The translations under genes and the position numbers were made by a program. From positions 1-48,230 of the forward strand of contig NZ_CALHVN010000067.1 of the NCBI RefSeq assembly GCF_938039245.1: a stretch of 48,230 nt of DNA, read 5' to 3'. Under the pieces are notes generated by a model that worked only from the letters and a program-made list of their open reading frames with translations, ran no database searches and had not been told where the DNA came from. Position 1 is the first letter of the stretch, and every line of letters begins with the position of its first letter. Positions 14,945-21,650 of this stretch are shown here, one piece after another. The stretch comes from an uncultured Campylobacter sp. (GTDB taxonomy: Bacteria; Campylobacterota; Campylobacteria; Campylobacterales; Campylobacteraceae).

Positions 14945-15746
14945 TTTAATCCTTTTGGGCTAAATTTTAACCGCCTTTGCTTTAAAACTAGCTTTATTTT
15001 TATACTTACTCGCTATCATAAGCTATCAGATAGATTTATTTTGTTTTAATGCTTCGCAGTGTAATATTAGGACGCAATAGGGTTAACCGCCCTCGCCCTC
15101 GAGGGGGCGTATGCTCTACTTAAAAATAACCTCATCGCTTTTAAACGCAAAATAAAGCCCTCTGTTTGATTTTAGCTCTTTTTGATGTCTTTGTATGTCC
15201 TGGAGGCTCTTTTTTGAGTGTAGCCCCTTTATTTTTATTCTATGGGCTACCGCTCGCTTGGATTGTTGGCTCTTTTTTGTTTGGGGGCGCGACTATGCTT
15301 TAAGCTTCTAGGCTTTGTTTTTTCAAAAAGGCGAGATTTTTGAGAGAGGAAAGGTAAATGCTACCCTACCTACTAAGGGGGTCTGAAACTTAAATTGCGT
15401 TTTTTTGCTCTCTATGCGAGTGCGAGCTAGCCCCGTGTGCGTGCTAGTTTGCGCTTTATCGAGGTGTCAAAATCCGTTTATTTTTCGTTATTGGAGTTGA
15501 TAACGAGTGACAACAAGAAGCGATACACGTTTTAGCGTTTCTTAAAGTAAATGAAACGGGCAAAAAACGGCTTAAGGTTCAGGCGGGTTTGGGGCAAATT
15601 TTCGCTGTTTGGGTTTGCGATGAGGTTACAGGCGTTACAATGTAACGTTACGGCATTATTTAATACGCTCTCGCTACCATAAGTTATCATTTAAGATTAT
15701 TTTTGCTTGACTTGTTTAAAAATGGGCTGTATAATACGCCCTACAT
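14945..15746. other. Gene-free island stretch with repeats (possible origin or control region)
   Basis: About 800 bp without a credible gene. It contains two of the three CATAAGYTATCA copies (15017-15028, 15678-15689), a GC-rich inverted piece at about 15090-15110 (GCCCTCGAGGGGGC), an inverted CGTTAT/ATAACG pair near 15485-15503, and the GTTAC cluster at 15624-15652. An isolated plus-strand TATAAT at about 15731 has no gene behind it and could make an antisense transcript into the Abi-like gene. Confidence 0.45.
15624..15652. repeat. GTTAC iteron-like cluster
   Basis: GGTTACAGGC, then the palindrome GTTACAATGTAAC (15634-15646), then GTTACGGC: four GTTAC/GTAAC units in under 30 bp. It lies 700 bp downstream of the replication-initiator-like gene; a Rep-binding role is a guess. 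Confidence 0.4.
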
Positions 15747-16286
15747 TCAAGGGGCTCCTTGTGCCCCACCCTCTAAATACTCGATTAAGTCCTCATCAAA
15801 GCATTTTAAAATATCATTTAAAAAAGTTTCTATCTTTGACGGTTCTATGCCGACTATTATCTCTTTTAGCTTGGTTGATAGCCTAGGCGTGCCGTTTGCG
15901 TTAAGTTTGTAGAGGTTTTCAAAGTGAAAAGCGCGGTTTCTTATCGTGCGGATAATGCCGTAAACGATTTTTACTTTTTGATAATTGCGCCACTCAAATT
16001 TTATGTTCGTCCTCGCGTAAGCTCTGAAATCTATTTCACTAAAATTTGCTACCTTATTATGAATTCTCGCCTCATCCATTGCAGTAACCCAGTAGCCAAG
16101 CGTTTGCCGCGAAATAAAGACGCTATCGCTTAATCCAAGCGCATCCGCCGTCTTATTGCGCGTGATAATCTCAACTGCGCCTAGTTTATCGCTTATGCTT
16201 TTGATGAGTTTAAAATTTGCCCTGTGTTCGTCGTCGCTTGCGTAGCTCGCTAGCCTATCGGCTGAAAATAGCCCTATCAAGTCCAT
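15747..16286 (-). CDS. Abi-like protein (putative abortive-infection)
   Basis: A 179-residue protein. SRQTLGYWVTAMDEARIHNKVANFSEIDFRAY, followed by RTIRNRAFHFENLYKLNANGTPRLSTKL, matches the pattern of Abi-type proteins, in which RNRAFHxENL parallels the RNRCAHHxRLW core of the Abi_2 family (RxxxxxH nuclease-like motif). Family members are implicated in phage exclusion, so an anti-phage role for this island is plausible; the assignment is by pattern memory and is moderate. A ribosome site AAAGGG precedes the ATG. It lies 77 bp after the replication-initiator-like gene on the same strand. Confidence 0.6.
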   Translation of the reverse strand: MDLIGLFSADRLASYASDDEHRANFKLIKSISDKLGAVEIITRNKTADALGLSDSVFISRQTLGYWVTAMDEARIHNKVANFSEIDFRAYARTNIKFEWRNYQKVKIVYGIIRTIRNRAFHFENLYKLNANGTPRLSTKLKEIIVGIEPSKIETFLNDILKCFDEDLIEYLEGGAQGAP

Positions 16287-16363
16287 ATTAGCCCTTTTGA
16301 AATTTACCGCGCTATTTTATGTAAAACGGGCTTAATAATACTTTCATAAGCTATCAGCGGTTA

Positions 16364-17110
16364 TCACGCCCTTAGCTCTCTTTTGTTATTCTTTGCCTTG
16401 TATGCTAGCTTCGGCGGTTGCGCTTCGGTCGCTAGGTCGATTATTTGCGAGAAATCGCGCACGGCTTGGCGTAATTGTAGCTCCAGCCGCTCGGCTCTAG
16501 GTAGTAACGCAGGCTTGTTTAAATCAATTATCGGGGCGGTAGCTTCGGCGCGATACAGGGGCAAATTTAGATTATTCTTTTTGGCTTTGTCGTAAAAATA
16601 GACGCGCTCTAACGCCGTAAGCTCGGTTTTTAAATACGTTGTATCGCCTATTTGGATTTTGTCGAATGCGTCCAGGTTAAACGGCTCGGGGCGGTCGAAA
16701 CATAAATCGATACTCGAGACGTTATTAACCGCGCCTAAAAGCTCCGCTACGAGGTCAAAGGGCGGGGCGGGCTTATGATACTGCTTTAACCCGTAAAACT
16801 CAATCACGGCGCGCTGACGGCATTCGTTCGGGGCTTTTGTAGCGGCGTAGAATATGCTTAGATTTTCGAGTTCGTAAAGCTCGGTTATCTTTAGCCCTCG
16901 AAACTCGTATCTATTGGATATTTTTATCTCTTTCGTATCTTGCATTTTATGCCATTTCAGCCCGTGATTTTTGGCTATGCTTTTAAGTAGCTCGATTTTG
17001 GTGTAGTGCTTGCGCGTTACTCTGTTTTTTAGGAAACTCGCGCGTATGGTGTCTATGGCTATACTGGGCGTTTCAGCTAGTATTTGGGTGATTTGGGGTA
17101 ATATTTCCAC
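16364..17110 (-). CDS. Putative replication initiation protein (phage/plasmid type)
   Basis: A 248-residue protein with a probable GTG start. The early SIAIDTIRASFLKN, the middle SSIDLCFDRPE and the late LERVYFYDKAKKNNLNLPLYRAEATA and RAERLELQLRQAVRDF match the general pattern of rolling-circle replication initiators of filamentous phages and plasmids (a core with YDK and an R-x-E strand). I cannot point to the catalytic tyrosine with certainty. It follows the winged-helix gene (17172) after a 61-bp gap. If active, it would replicate the excised element from an origin perhaps in 14945-15746 or 11759-12489. Confidence 0.5.
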   Translation of the reverse strand: MEILPQITQILAETPSIAIDTIRASFLKNRVTRKHYTKIELLKSIAKNHGLKWHKMQDTKEIKISNRYEFRGLKITELYELENLSIFYAATKAPNECRQRAVIEFYGLKQYHKPAPPFDLVAELLGAVNNVSSIDLCFDRPEPFNLDAFDKIQIGDTTYLKTELTALERVYFYDKAKKNNLNLPLYRAEATAPIIDLNKPALLPRAERLELQLRQAVRDFSQIIDLATEAQPPKLAYKAKNNKRELRA

Positions 17111-17171
17111 GTTTTAACATCCAAAGGGCGGTTAAACTTCGCTTGGCTTGACCGCCCTAAAATTCTTTGAT

Positions 17172-17414
17172 TTACGCTACTTTAACGCCTCGTGCTTTTA
17201 GCCACTCAATAGCCTTTTTTCTTTGCTCGTCGTCTTTAAAATAGGCTATTTTGTAGCCTTGCCCGTCGTGCCATTTACGGCTAATAATACCTGCGCGCTC
17301 TAGCTGTATCAAATAAACGTTTTGGTTACTAGCCGTGATATTGCACGCCCTTATCGGTTCATCTCTTGCTATCATCTTTTGTAAAATTTGCTTTTTTACC
17401 GTCTGCGCTCTCAT
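17172..17414 (-). CDS. Small winged-helix-like DNA-binding protein
   Basis: An 80-residue basic protein. VKKQILQKMIARDEPIRACNITASNQNVYLIQLERAGIISRKWHDGQGYKIAYF (7-60) follows a winged-helix plan: a helix, a second helix, a recognition helix (SNQNVYLIQLERAGII) and a beta wing (KWHDGQGYKIAYF). It overlaps the upstream coiled-coil gene by four bases (ATGA, 17411-17414) and precedes the replication-initiator-like gene, so it may regulate replication or help load the initiator. AGGAGA ribosome site. No closer identity recognised. Confidence 0.6.
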   Translation of the reverse strand: MRAQTVKKQILQKMIARDEPIRACNITASNQNVYLIQLERAGIISRKWHDGQGYKIAYFKDDEQRKKAIEWLKARGVKVA

Positions 17415-17641
17415 CGGTTATTCTCCTCTCTTATGCCTAGCTTTATTTCTAGCTCTTTTATGCTCTTACTCTGTGTCTGCACGATATGAAACAAATCGTA
17501 AGCGCAATCAAGCAAAGGTTGGGCGACGCCGTCCAAACTCGCCACCTTGTAAGCGTGCAAATGCTTTTTAAAAGCCTTTAACATAACCTCATCGTCCGCG
17601 CTAAAGCAAAGTTTGCTAGGCGTAAATACTAGCTTATTCAT
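17411..17641 (-). CDS. Small coiled-coil protein, unknown
   Basis: A 76-residue unrecognised protein. DGVAQPLLDCAYDLFHIVQTQSKSIKELEIKLGIREE carries the octet LDCAYDLF identical to that of the 90-residue protein at 13346-13618, followed by a short coiled coil. The upstream part (SADDEVMLKAFKKHLHAYKVASLDG) also parallels it. It overlaps both neighbours by four bases and has an AAAGGAG ribosome site. It belongs to the family of small helical island proteins; function unknown. Confidence 0.62.
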   Translation of the reverse strand: MNKLVFTPSKLCFSADDEVMLKAFKKHLHAYKVASLDGVAQPLLDCAYDLFHIVQTQSKSIKELEIKLGIREENNR

Positions 17642-17892
17642 CGTGCGCTCCTTTGAAAAAATCGCTCTCTTAGCCGTTGGTTTTCGGCTTGGAGTGCTTG
17701 GAGCTGGTCGCGTTGTTCGTGTAGGACTTGAAATAAATTAAAGGCTACTGCCAGCCCTTGATTTAATCCCTCTTTGTAGTCGCTAGGCTCGTCGCTTGTC
17801 GCAGATTTTAGGACGTCCGGATAAACTTCGCCTAGCATTCGCGCAAAATCCGAATAAAGCCCTTTTTCGGCTTCGTTTTCAAAGGCTTTCAT
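17638..17892 (-). CDS. Small coiled-coil protein, unknown
   Basis: An 84-residue unrecognised protein. The N-terminal half (FENEAEKGLYSDFARMLGEVYPDVLKSATSDEP) is helical and acidic; DYKEGLNQGLAVAFNLFQVLHEQRDQLQALQAENQRLRERFF (44-80) combines an A-F-N-L-F helix with a clear leucine-heptad coiled coil. The aromatic A-x-x-L-F patch before the coil parallels that of its siblings. It begins one base after the AlpA-like gene ends and overlaps the next gene by four bases; a GGAGAG ribosome site precedes the ATG. Confidence 0.62.
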   Translation of the reverse strand: MKAFENEAEKGLYSDFARMLGEVYPDVLKSATSDEPSDYKEGLNQGLAVAFNLFQVLHEQRDQLQALQAENQRLRERFFQRSAR

Positions 17893-17893
17893 C

Positions 17894-18085
17894 TTACGCT
17901 CTCCTATCTTGTAAATACGCGTCTAGCTCGCTTTTTAAAAAGCGGATAGTGCGCTCGGTTAGGCGTTTAGGCTTCGGGAAATCGTCGCGTTTCATAAACC
18001 GCCATAACGTAGCGGTCGAAATGCCTAAATACTGCGCCGTTTCTTTCGGGCTTAGCGTGTTGTTCTTTACGATTAATGGGTTCAT
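17894..18085 (-). CDS. AlpA-family helix-turn-helix regulator/excisionase-like protein
   Basis: A 63-residue protein. LSPKETAQYLGISTATLWRFMKRDDFPKPKRLTERTIRFLKSELDAYLQDRR is the MerR-like helix-turn-helix of AlpA/excisionase proteins: a P-K-E/T-A-x-x-L-G-I-S helix, a recognition helix TATLWRF, and the wing FPKPKRL. AlpA is known to activate prophage and satellite integrase or excision functions. It sits two genes from the integrase with a strong AAGGAG ribosome site and is the first of a tight run 17894-17172, so it may head an operon with the coiled-coil and winged-helix proteins. Confidence 0.85.
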   Translation of the reverse strand: MNPLIVKNNTLSPKETAQYLGISTATLWRFMKRDDFPKPKRLTERTIRFLKSELDAYLQDRRA

Positions 18086-18224
18086 AATAAAAACTCCTTA
18101 CGAGTGATATTATTTATCCGCGTGCGCACTTGAATAAATATGAAGTGATTTTATCTGATAATAAATAGAGTGTAAAACTTTTAAAGCGGCAAAAAATGCG
18201 TATTTTAGGGGATTTGCATAAATG

Positions 18225-18244
18225 GCTAATCTTGCAAGATTAGC
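18225..18244. repeat. Perfect 20-bp palindrome between AlpA-like and 321-aa genes
   Basis: GCTAATCTTGCAAGATTAGC, a perfect palindrome, lies inside a wider inverted TGGCTA/TAGCCA pair (18223-18228 / 18250-18255). It is 23 bp after the stop of the 321-residue gene and 140 bp before the AlpA-like start. It may end the integrase transcript or be an operator. Confidence 0.55.
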
Positions 18245-18266
18245 AAAAATAGCCATTTTTAAAATA

Positions 18267-19232
18267 TTATTCTTTTGATAAAAGCTCGGCTATTTCTTTA
18301 TTAAAAGCTTCGTGCGTAAATGCCGTTATTTTGTCTTTTAGCTTTGTAATTTCGCTTAGTAAAAATTTAATCTCGTCCGTCGCATTTAAGCCGTAATATG
18401 AATTTATCGAATAGAGAGCTTTTTCTAGTTCGCGTCTATCGTTTGGTATTTTGTAATATGCGTGCGCGTCTAATATTTCGGGGGTTTTGCGCCTTGATAA
18501 GCCTTTAATATCCGCTTCGATTTGGTTCAGTATTTTATTAAAAATTTGATATTCCTCTATTTTTTGCTTTAATTCGCGCACGTCCTCGCCACTTTCTCCA
18601 GCTTCTAAATAAAAACGAATAGATGTTTTTATGTCGATAATTCTTTTAAACTCGTCTATTGTTTGGGCGTCTTTGGCTATGTCTCTTTTGGCGTTTATTG
18701 GGGGCGTGGTTATGTTGTGCATTTCTTTGGTAACGTATGAAAAAAATAAAAATCCTAATGAGTAGGCTATTTCTCGATAATCAGGCTCTGTTTTTGCTAA
18801 TGGCTCTAAAAATTCAAAGCAAGGTTTTAATACTTCGCAATCTTTTATTATTTGCGATTTTTGCTCTAGCTTGACGTCGTCGCGTTCTGTTCCTTCGGCG
18901 TCTGGGTCGTCCGTTTCGCAATGAAAAATAGAAAAATATACCGTGCAAAATGCGTAATAATAAAAAGCTTGTAAGAAATAAAAATAAAATTTATGCTCTT
19001 CTATGTCGCGCATAAGTAGTGTTCTGCTGTTTTGCTCGGCTAGCTCCTCGTGTTCATTGATTAGATCGAAATTTTGCACTATTGATAAAAAATATACATA
19101 ATCCACTGGGTTCCCGTTAATGTCCTCGCCTGCAATAAAATTCTGATGGTCTGTAATGGATTTGCTTAATAAAAAATCTTGCTTTAGTTTATTTTTGCCC
19201 TTTGCTCTATTGCTTCGCGTTTTATTTGCCAT
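18267..19232 (-). CDS. Unknown protein coupled to the integrase
   Basis: A 321-residue protein that I do not recognise. A basic start (MANKTRSNRAKGKNKLKQD) is followed by a largely helical protein with an aromatic-rich stretch (KFYFYFLQAFYYYAFCTVYFSIFHCE, about 75-100) that could be buried or membrane-associated, and a helical C-terminus (EIKFLLSEITKLKDKITAFTHEAFNKEIAELLS). Its ATG lies 11 bases inside the end of the integrase gene, so its translation is tied to the integrase. Position between integrase and AlpA makes it a candidate for cargo, for example defence, or an excision partner. No catalytic motif is visible. Confidence 0.6.
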   Translation of the reverse strand: MANKTRSNRAKGKNKLKQDFLLSKSITDHQNFIAGEDINGNPVDYVYFLSIVQNFDLINEHEELAEQNSRTLLMRDIEEHKFYFYFLQAFYYYAFCTVYFSIFHCETDDPDAEGTERDDVKLEQKSQIIKDCEVLKPCFEFLEPLAKTEPDYREIAYSLGFLFFSYVTKEMHNITTPPINAKRDIAKDAQTIDEFKRIIDIKTSIRFYLEAGESGEDVRELKQKIEEYQIFNKILNQIEADIKGLSRRKTPEILDAHAYYKIPNDRRELEKALYSINSYYGLNATDEIKFLLSEITKLKDKITAFTHEAFNKEIAELLSKE

Positions 19233-20451
19233 TTATTCCCCCTTTCACTTCGTCTAAATAATCGCTCCACCACTGCATAAGCTCGGCGCGCTCGTCCAGT
19301 CTTTGGCTTCTATCGTAGATTGATTTTATTTTACTGCGCTCTCTATGGTCTAAGCAGAGTTCGATTATTTCCGCGTCTTTGCCGTGTCGTTTGATATTTT
19401 CGTTTAGTAGCGTCGAGGCGGTCGCCCTTAGCCCGTGAAAAACCGTCTCGTCGCCGAAGCCTAGCCGTTTAAGCGCATAATTGAGCGTGTTCTCGCTTAG
19501 GGGCTTTAGGCTCGTTATGTCGCTAGGAAATACGAAATCGCCCCGCCTTATCTCGTATTGAGCCTTTAAAAGCTCTTTTGTTTGCCTGCTTAACGGCACG
19601 GCGAAATCCGCTCGCATTTTCATTGTGTCCGCTGGAAATACGATGAGGTTTTTATCAAAACTCACGTATTGCCATTTTAGTTCCCTGACGTTTGCGCTAC
19701 GCAAAAAGGTATGCGCGCCGAATACTAACGCCTGCTTAGTGCTGTTTGAGCCTCTAAAGCCGTCAATCGCCCTTAAAAGCTCGCCTAGCCTCTCGGGGTC
19801 GGTTATTGCTCTGAAGTTCTCGCATTTTGAGGTTTTAAAGGTATCGGTAAAGATTATGTCGCGCGTCGGGTTATGGTCTATGTAGCCTTTATTGACGGCT
19901 AGGTCTAAAATCTTACGAAGTAGTCTAAACGTGCGTTTGCTCGTGTCGTGGCTTATGCCTTTTTTGGTCTCGGTCTCTTGTATGCGCTCGATGACCTGCG
20001 CGTAGTCTCTGCGTGCTAGCGTTTTAACGTCGCCGTCTTTTAGATAGGGCATAAGATAATTATTTATCCGCCCCGTTTCTCTGCTTAGCGATGAGGTATT
20101 TTTAGCCCGCTCTTTTTCTATCCACTCGCGCGCCACGTCCGCAAATTTAACCGCCTTTTGAGCTATCACGGCTTTTTTGATGTCCTCGCCTCTCTCTTTT
20201 AGTCTTTTTAGCTCGGTAGCTTTGGCTCTTGCTTCGGCTAGCGTGATACTAGGATATTTGCCTATGATGATTTGATTGGTTTTGCGCTCCTCGTCGGCGT
20301 ATCTAAAAATAAACGTCTTGCTTACGCCGTTTTTTGTCTGCGTCGCATAAACGTATAGGTATGGAGTTGAAATATCTTTTATCCACTCTCTAGCCTTGCC
20401 GTCTTTAAGCGCATAATTTTTTAGCTGACTATCTTTCGCAAATGTCGCCAT
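19222..20451 (-). CDS. Tyrosine-type site-specific integrase
   Basis: A 409-residue phage/island integrase of the P4 type. The N-terminal DUF4102-like part (to about 100) carries YLYVYATQTKNGVSKTFIFRYADEERKTNQIIIGKYPSITLAEARAKA. The core-binding domain follows, and the catalytic core shows HTFLRSANVRELKW with the first arginine, FHGLRATASTLL (H-x-x-R), and LDHRERSKIKSIYDRSQRLDERAELMQWW with a late histidine and the nucleophile tyrosine. P4-type integrases recombine tRNA and tmRNA genes. It starts 282 bp from the ssrA end and reads away from it. The 321-residue gene overlaps its end. Confidence 0.92.
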   Translation of the reverse strand: MATFAKDSQLKNYALKDGKAREWIKDISTPYLYVYATQTKNGVSKTFIFRYADEERKTNQIIIGKYPSITLAEARAKATELKRLKERGEDIKKAVIAQKAVKFADVAREWIEKERAKNTSSLSRETGRINNYLMPYLKDGDVKTLARRDYAQVIERIQETETKKGISHDTSKRTFRLLRKILDLAVNKGYIDHNPTRDIIFTDTFKTSKCENFRAITDPERLGELLRAIDGFRGSNSTKQALVFGAHTFLRSANVRELKWQYVSFDKNLIVFPADTMKMRADFAVPLSRQTKELLKAQYEIRRGDFVFPSDITSLKPLSENTLNYALKRLGFGDETVFHGLRATASTLLNENIKRHGKDAEIIELCLDHRERSKIKSIYDRSQRLDERAELMQWWSDYLDEVKGGINGK

Positions 20452-20565
20452 TTTCTCGCCTTTTTAAGTCCTTTTTAAAAAGTGGGCTAGGGTTCGGTAT
20501 CTCTTTAATTCTCCGCTTTAATAATGTCAAAGCGTGCGATTTTTAAGGGTTTTCACTTCGCCCGT

Positions 20566-20613
20566 TTTTTGAGTGTGTAAAAATTTAGAGTTTTGGTCGC
20601 GCACACTCAAAAA
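20566..20613. promoter_or_regulatory. 12-bp perfect inverted repeat upstream of integrase
   Basis: TTTTTGAGTGTG (20566-20577) and CACACTCAAAAA (20602-20613), 24 bases apart, between the integrase start and attR. Likely an operator or recombination-accessory site. Confidence 0.6.
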
Positions 20614-20633
20614 CACACTTATTTTCTTGAAAA

Positions 20634-20663
20634 TGTATGATATTGTATGAAATCTTATGAAAT
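20634..20663. repeat. Three contiguous 10-bp direct repeats next to attR
   Basis: TGTATGATAT, TGTATGAAAT and CTTATGAAAT directly abut each other, 70 bp inside the attachment site. Tandem decamers in helical phase are typical of integrase arm-type or excisionase binding sites; this is inferred from position. Confidence 0.6.
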
Positions 20664-20732
20664 GCTAAAAGTGGTTTAAAGCTCGTATTTTAGGGGGTTT
20701 TGAGGGCTTTTGAAATCTAGTGAAAATGACAC

Positions 20733-20747
20733 TTGGTGGAAGCGAGG
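20733..20747 (+). repeat. ssrA-proximal attachment site of the island
   Basis: TTGGTGGAAGCGAGG, the 3' end of ssrA with its encoded CCA (reverse strand), identical to 10883-10897. Integration here keeps the tmRNA intact. Confidence 0.85.
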
Positions 20748-21091
20748 GGGATCGAACCCCTGTCCAAAAACAAACCGATCACAGCCTCTACACGCTTAGC
20801 AAAAGTGAAAATTTCATCTAAAAAGGCTCACTTTCCAAAACCTTATTTTAGACTAAGACAAGATTTCGGCTAGCAGCTCGTCAGGCCGCCAACCTACGCT
20901 AGCTGGGGTTACTCGCCGTTATCTTAGCTAGTATCTGACTAGGCGAGGCTCAACTGAACTTACGCAGCTTTAGCGTAAGCAGGAGCGTAGTTAACGTTGT
21001 TTGCGTTTAAATTTAGTTGAGCTTTTTACGCTTTGCTCAAAGCGACGTGCCACCGTGACCGCTCTGCTCCTGTCGAAGCCAAGTCGCTCCC
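20734..21091 (-). ncRNA. ssrA: tmRNA
   Basis: A 358-nt transfer-messenger RNA that rescues stalled ribosomes. The 5' part begins GGGAGCGACTTGGCTTCGAC (reverse strand from 21091) and the 3' part ends GGGGTTCGATCCCCCTCGC then TTCCACCA, giving the alanine-tRNA-like acceptor and T-arm with encoded CCA. The tag frame (21004 down to 20960) reads GCA AAC AAC GTT AAC TAC GCT CCT GCT TAC GCT AAA GCT GCG TAA: tag ANNVNYAPAYAKAA, ending in the AA degradation signal. C. jejuni has ANNVKFAPAYAKAA. The 3' end is the integration target of the island; no terminator is left immediately behind it. Confidence 0.96.
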
Positions 21092-21132
21092 GTAAGAATA
21101 GGCTAAATTTAGCCTTGTTTTAAAGGTTGCGG

Positions 21133-21138
21133 ATTATA
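21133..21138 (-). promoter_or_regulatory. -10 box for ssrA
   Basis: TATAAT on the reverse strand, 41 bp before the mature tmRNA 5' end. The leader would be removed by RNase P. Confidence 0.5.
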
Positions 21139-21157
21139 TTATTTTTTGTATTTTTTG

Positions 21158-21565
21158 TCAAACGCATAGTTTTTCAGGGATTTTTACGATATTTCCGTCT
21201 AGCGGGCTAAAAAACTCGGCATCGCTCTCAATGTCGTTCCTGTATCTATCAAACTGATCGCTAGCTATCAGCAGCCAGTCGACAAACTCGTCGCTAGCAG
21301 GTCCGCTCATCGCCCTGGCTTCTTCGCAAATTTCCTCGGCTAGCGTCGTTAATTTTAGTATCGGGTCTAGTCTCATAAAGCCGGCGGCAGACTTGATATT
21401 ATGAAAAATTCTAAAAAGTTCGTTGATGCTGCCTGCGTATCTATCAGGTCTGCTTAGGCTTATTATGAGCGGCTCCATAAGATCGCACATCAAGGCGTAG
21501 TGCGATAAAAACTCCTCCGCGATATCATAGGAATAGTCTATTTCAAGGCTTTTTAGCAATCCCAT
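21158..21565 (-). CDS. Hpt-domain protein (histidine phosphotransfer-like)
   Basis: A 135-residue all-helical protein starting MGLLKSLEIDY. The core LFRIFHNIKSAAGFMRLDPILKLTTLAEEICEEAR has the Hpt pattern H-x-x-K-x-x-x-x-x-x-G, with the phospho-accepting histidine at H55 and the lysine at K58. Such proteins relay phosphate between sensor kinases and response regulators; here it could act in chemotaxis or another signalling system, with no partner gene nearby. I choose this internal ATG because AAAGGACGG lies before it, whereas the longer frame starting at 21667 would overlap panB and lacks a ribosome site. Confidence 0.75.
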   Translation of the reverse strand: MGLLKSLEIDYSYDIAEEFLSHYALMCDLMEPLIISLSRPDRYAGSINELFRIFHNIKSAAGFMRLDPILKLTTLAEEICEEARAMSGPASDEFVDWLLIASDQFDRYRNDIESDAEFFSPLDGNIVKIPEKLCV

Positions 21566-21650
21566 TTGCCGTCCTTTAACGTAATTGCTTTCATTGTAAC
21601 ATTTTTTTGATAAAATTAAAAATAAAATACCGGAATTTAAAGGGAAATTT

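Larger units (their letters stand above)
10883..20747. mobile_element. ssrA-integrated genomic island (about 9.9 kb)
   Basis: The 3' end of ssrA (20733-20747, TTGGTGGAAGCGAGG) is repeated exactly at 10883-10897, and the integrase gene starts just inside the ssrA end: the classical arrangement of an element integrated at the tmRNA 3' end. Between the copies lie an integrase, AlpA-like regulator, replication-initiator-like protein, Abi-like protein, two toxin-antitoxin pairs, a small repressor and several tiny coiled-coil proteins. AAATTT motifs, dense outside, are noticeably scarcer here. There are no visible structural phage genes, relaxase or type IV secretion genes, so the element probably depends on a helper, or is a small integrative plasmid. 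Confidence 0.85.

Noticed and set aside
15731..15736. Isolated plus-strand TATAAT before the Abi-like gene end
   Set aside because: No plus-strand gene follows; listed only as a possible antisense promoter because single boxes occur by chance in AT-rich DNA.
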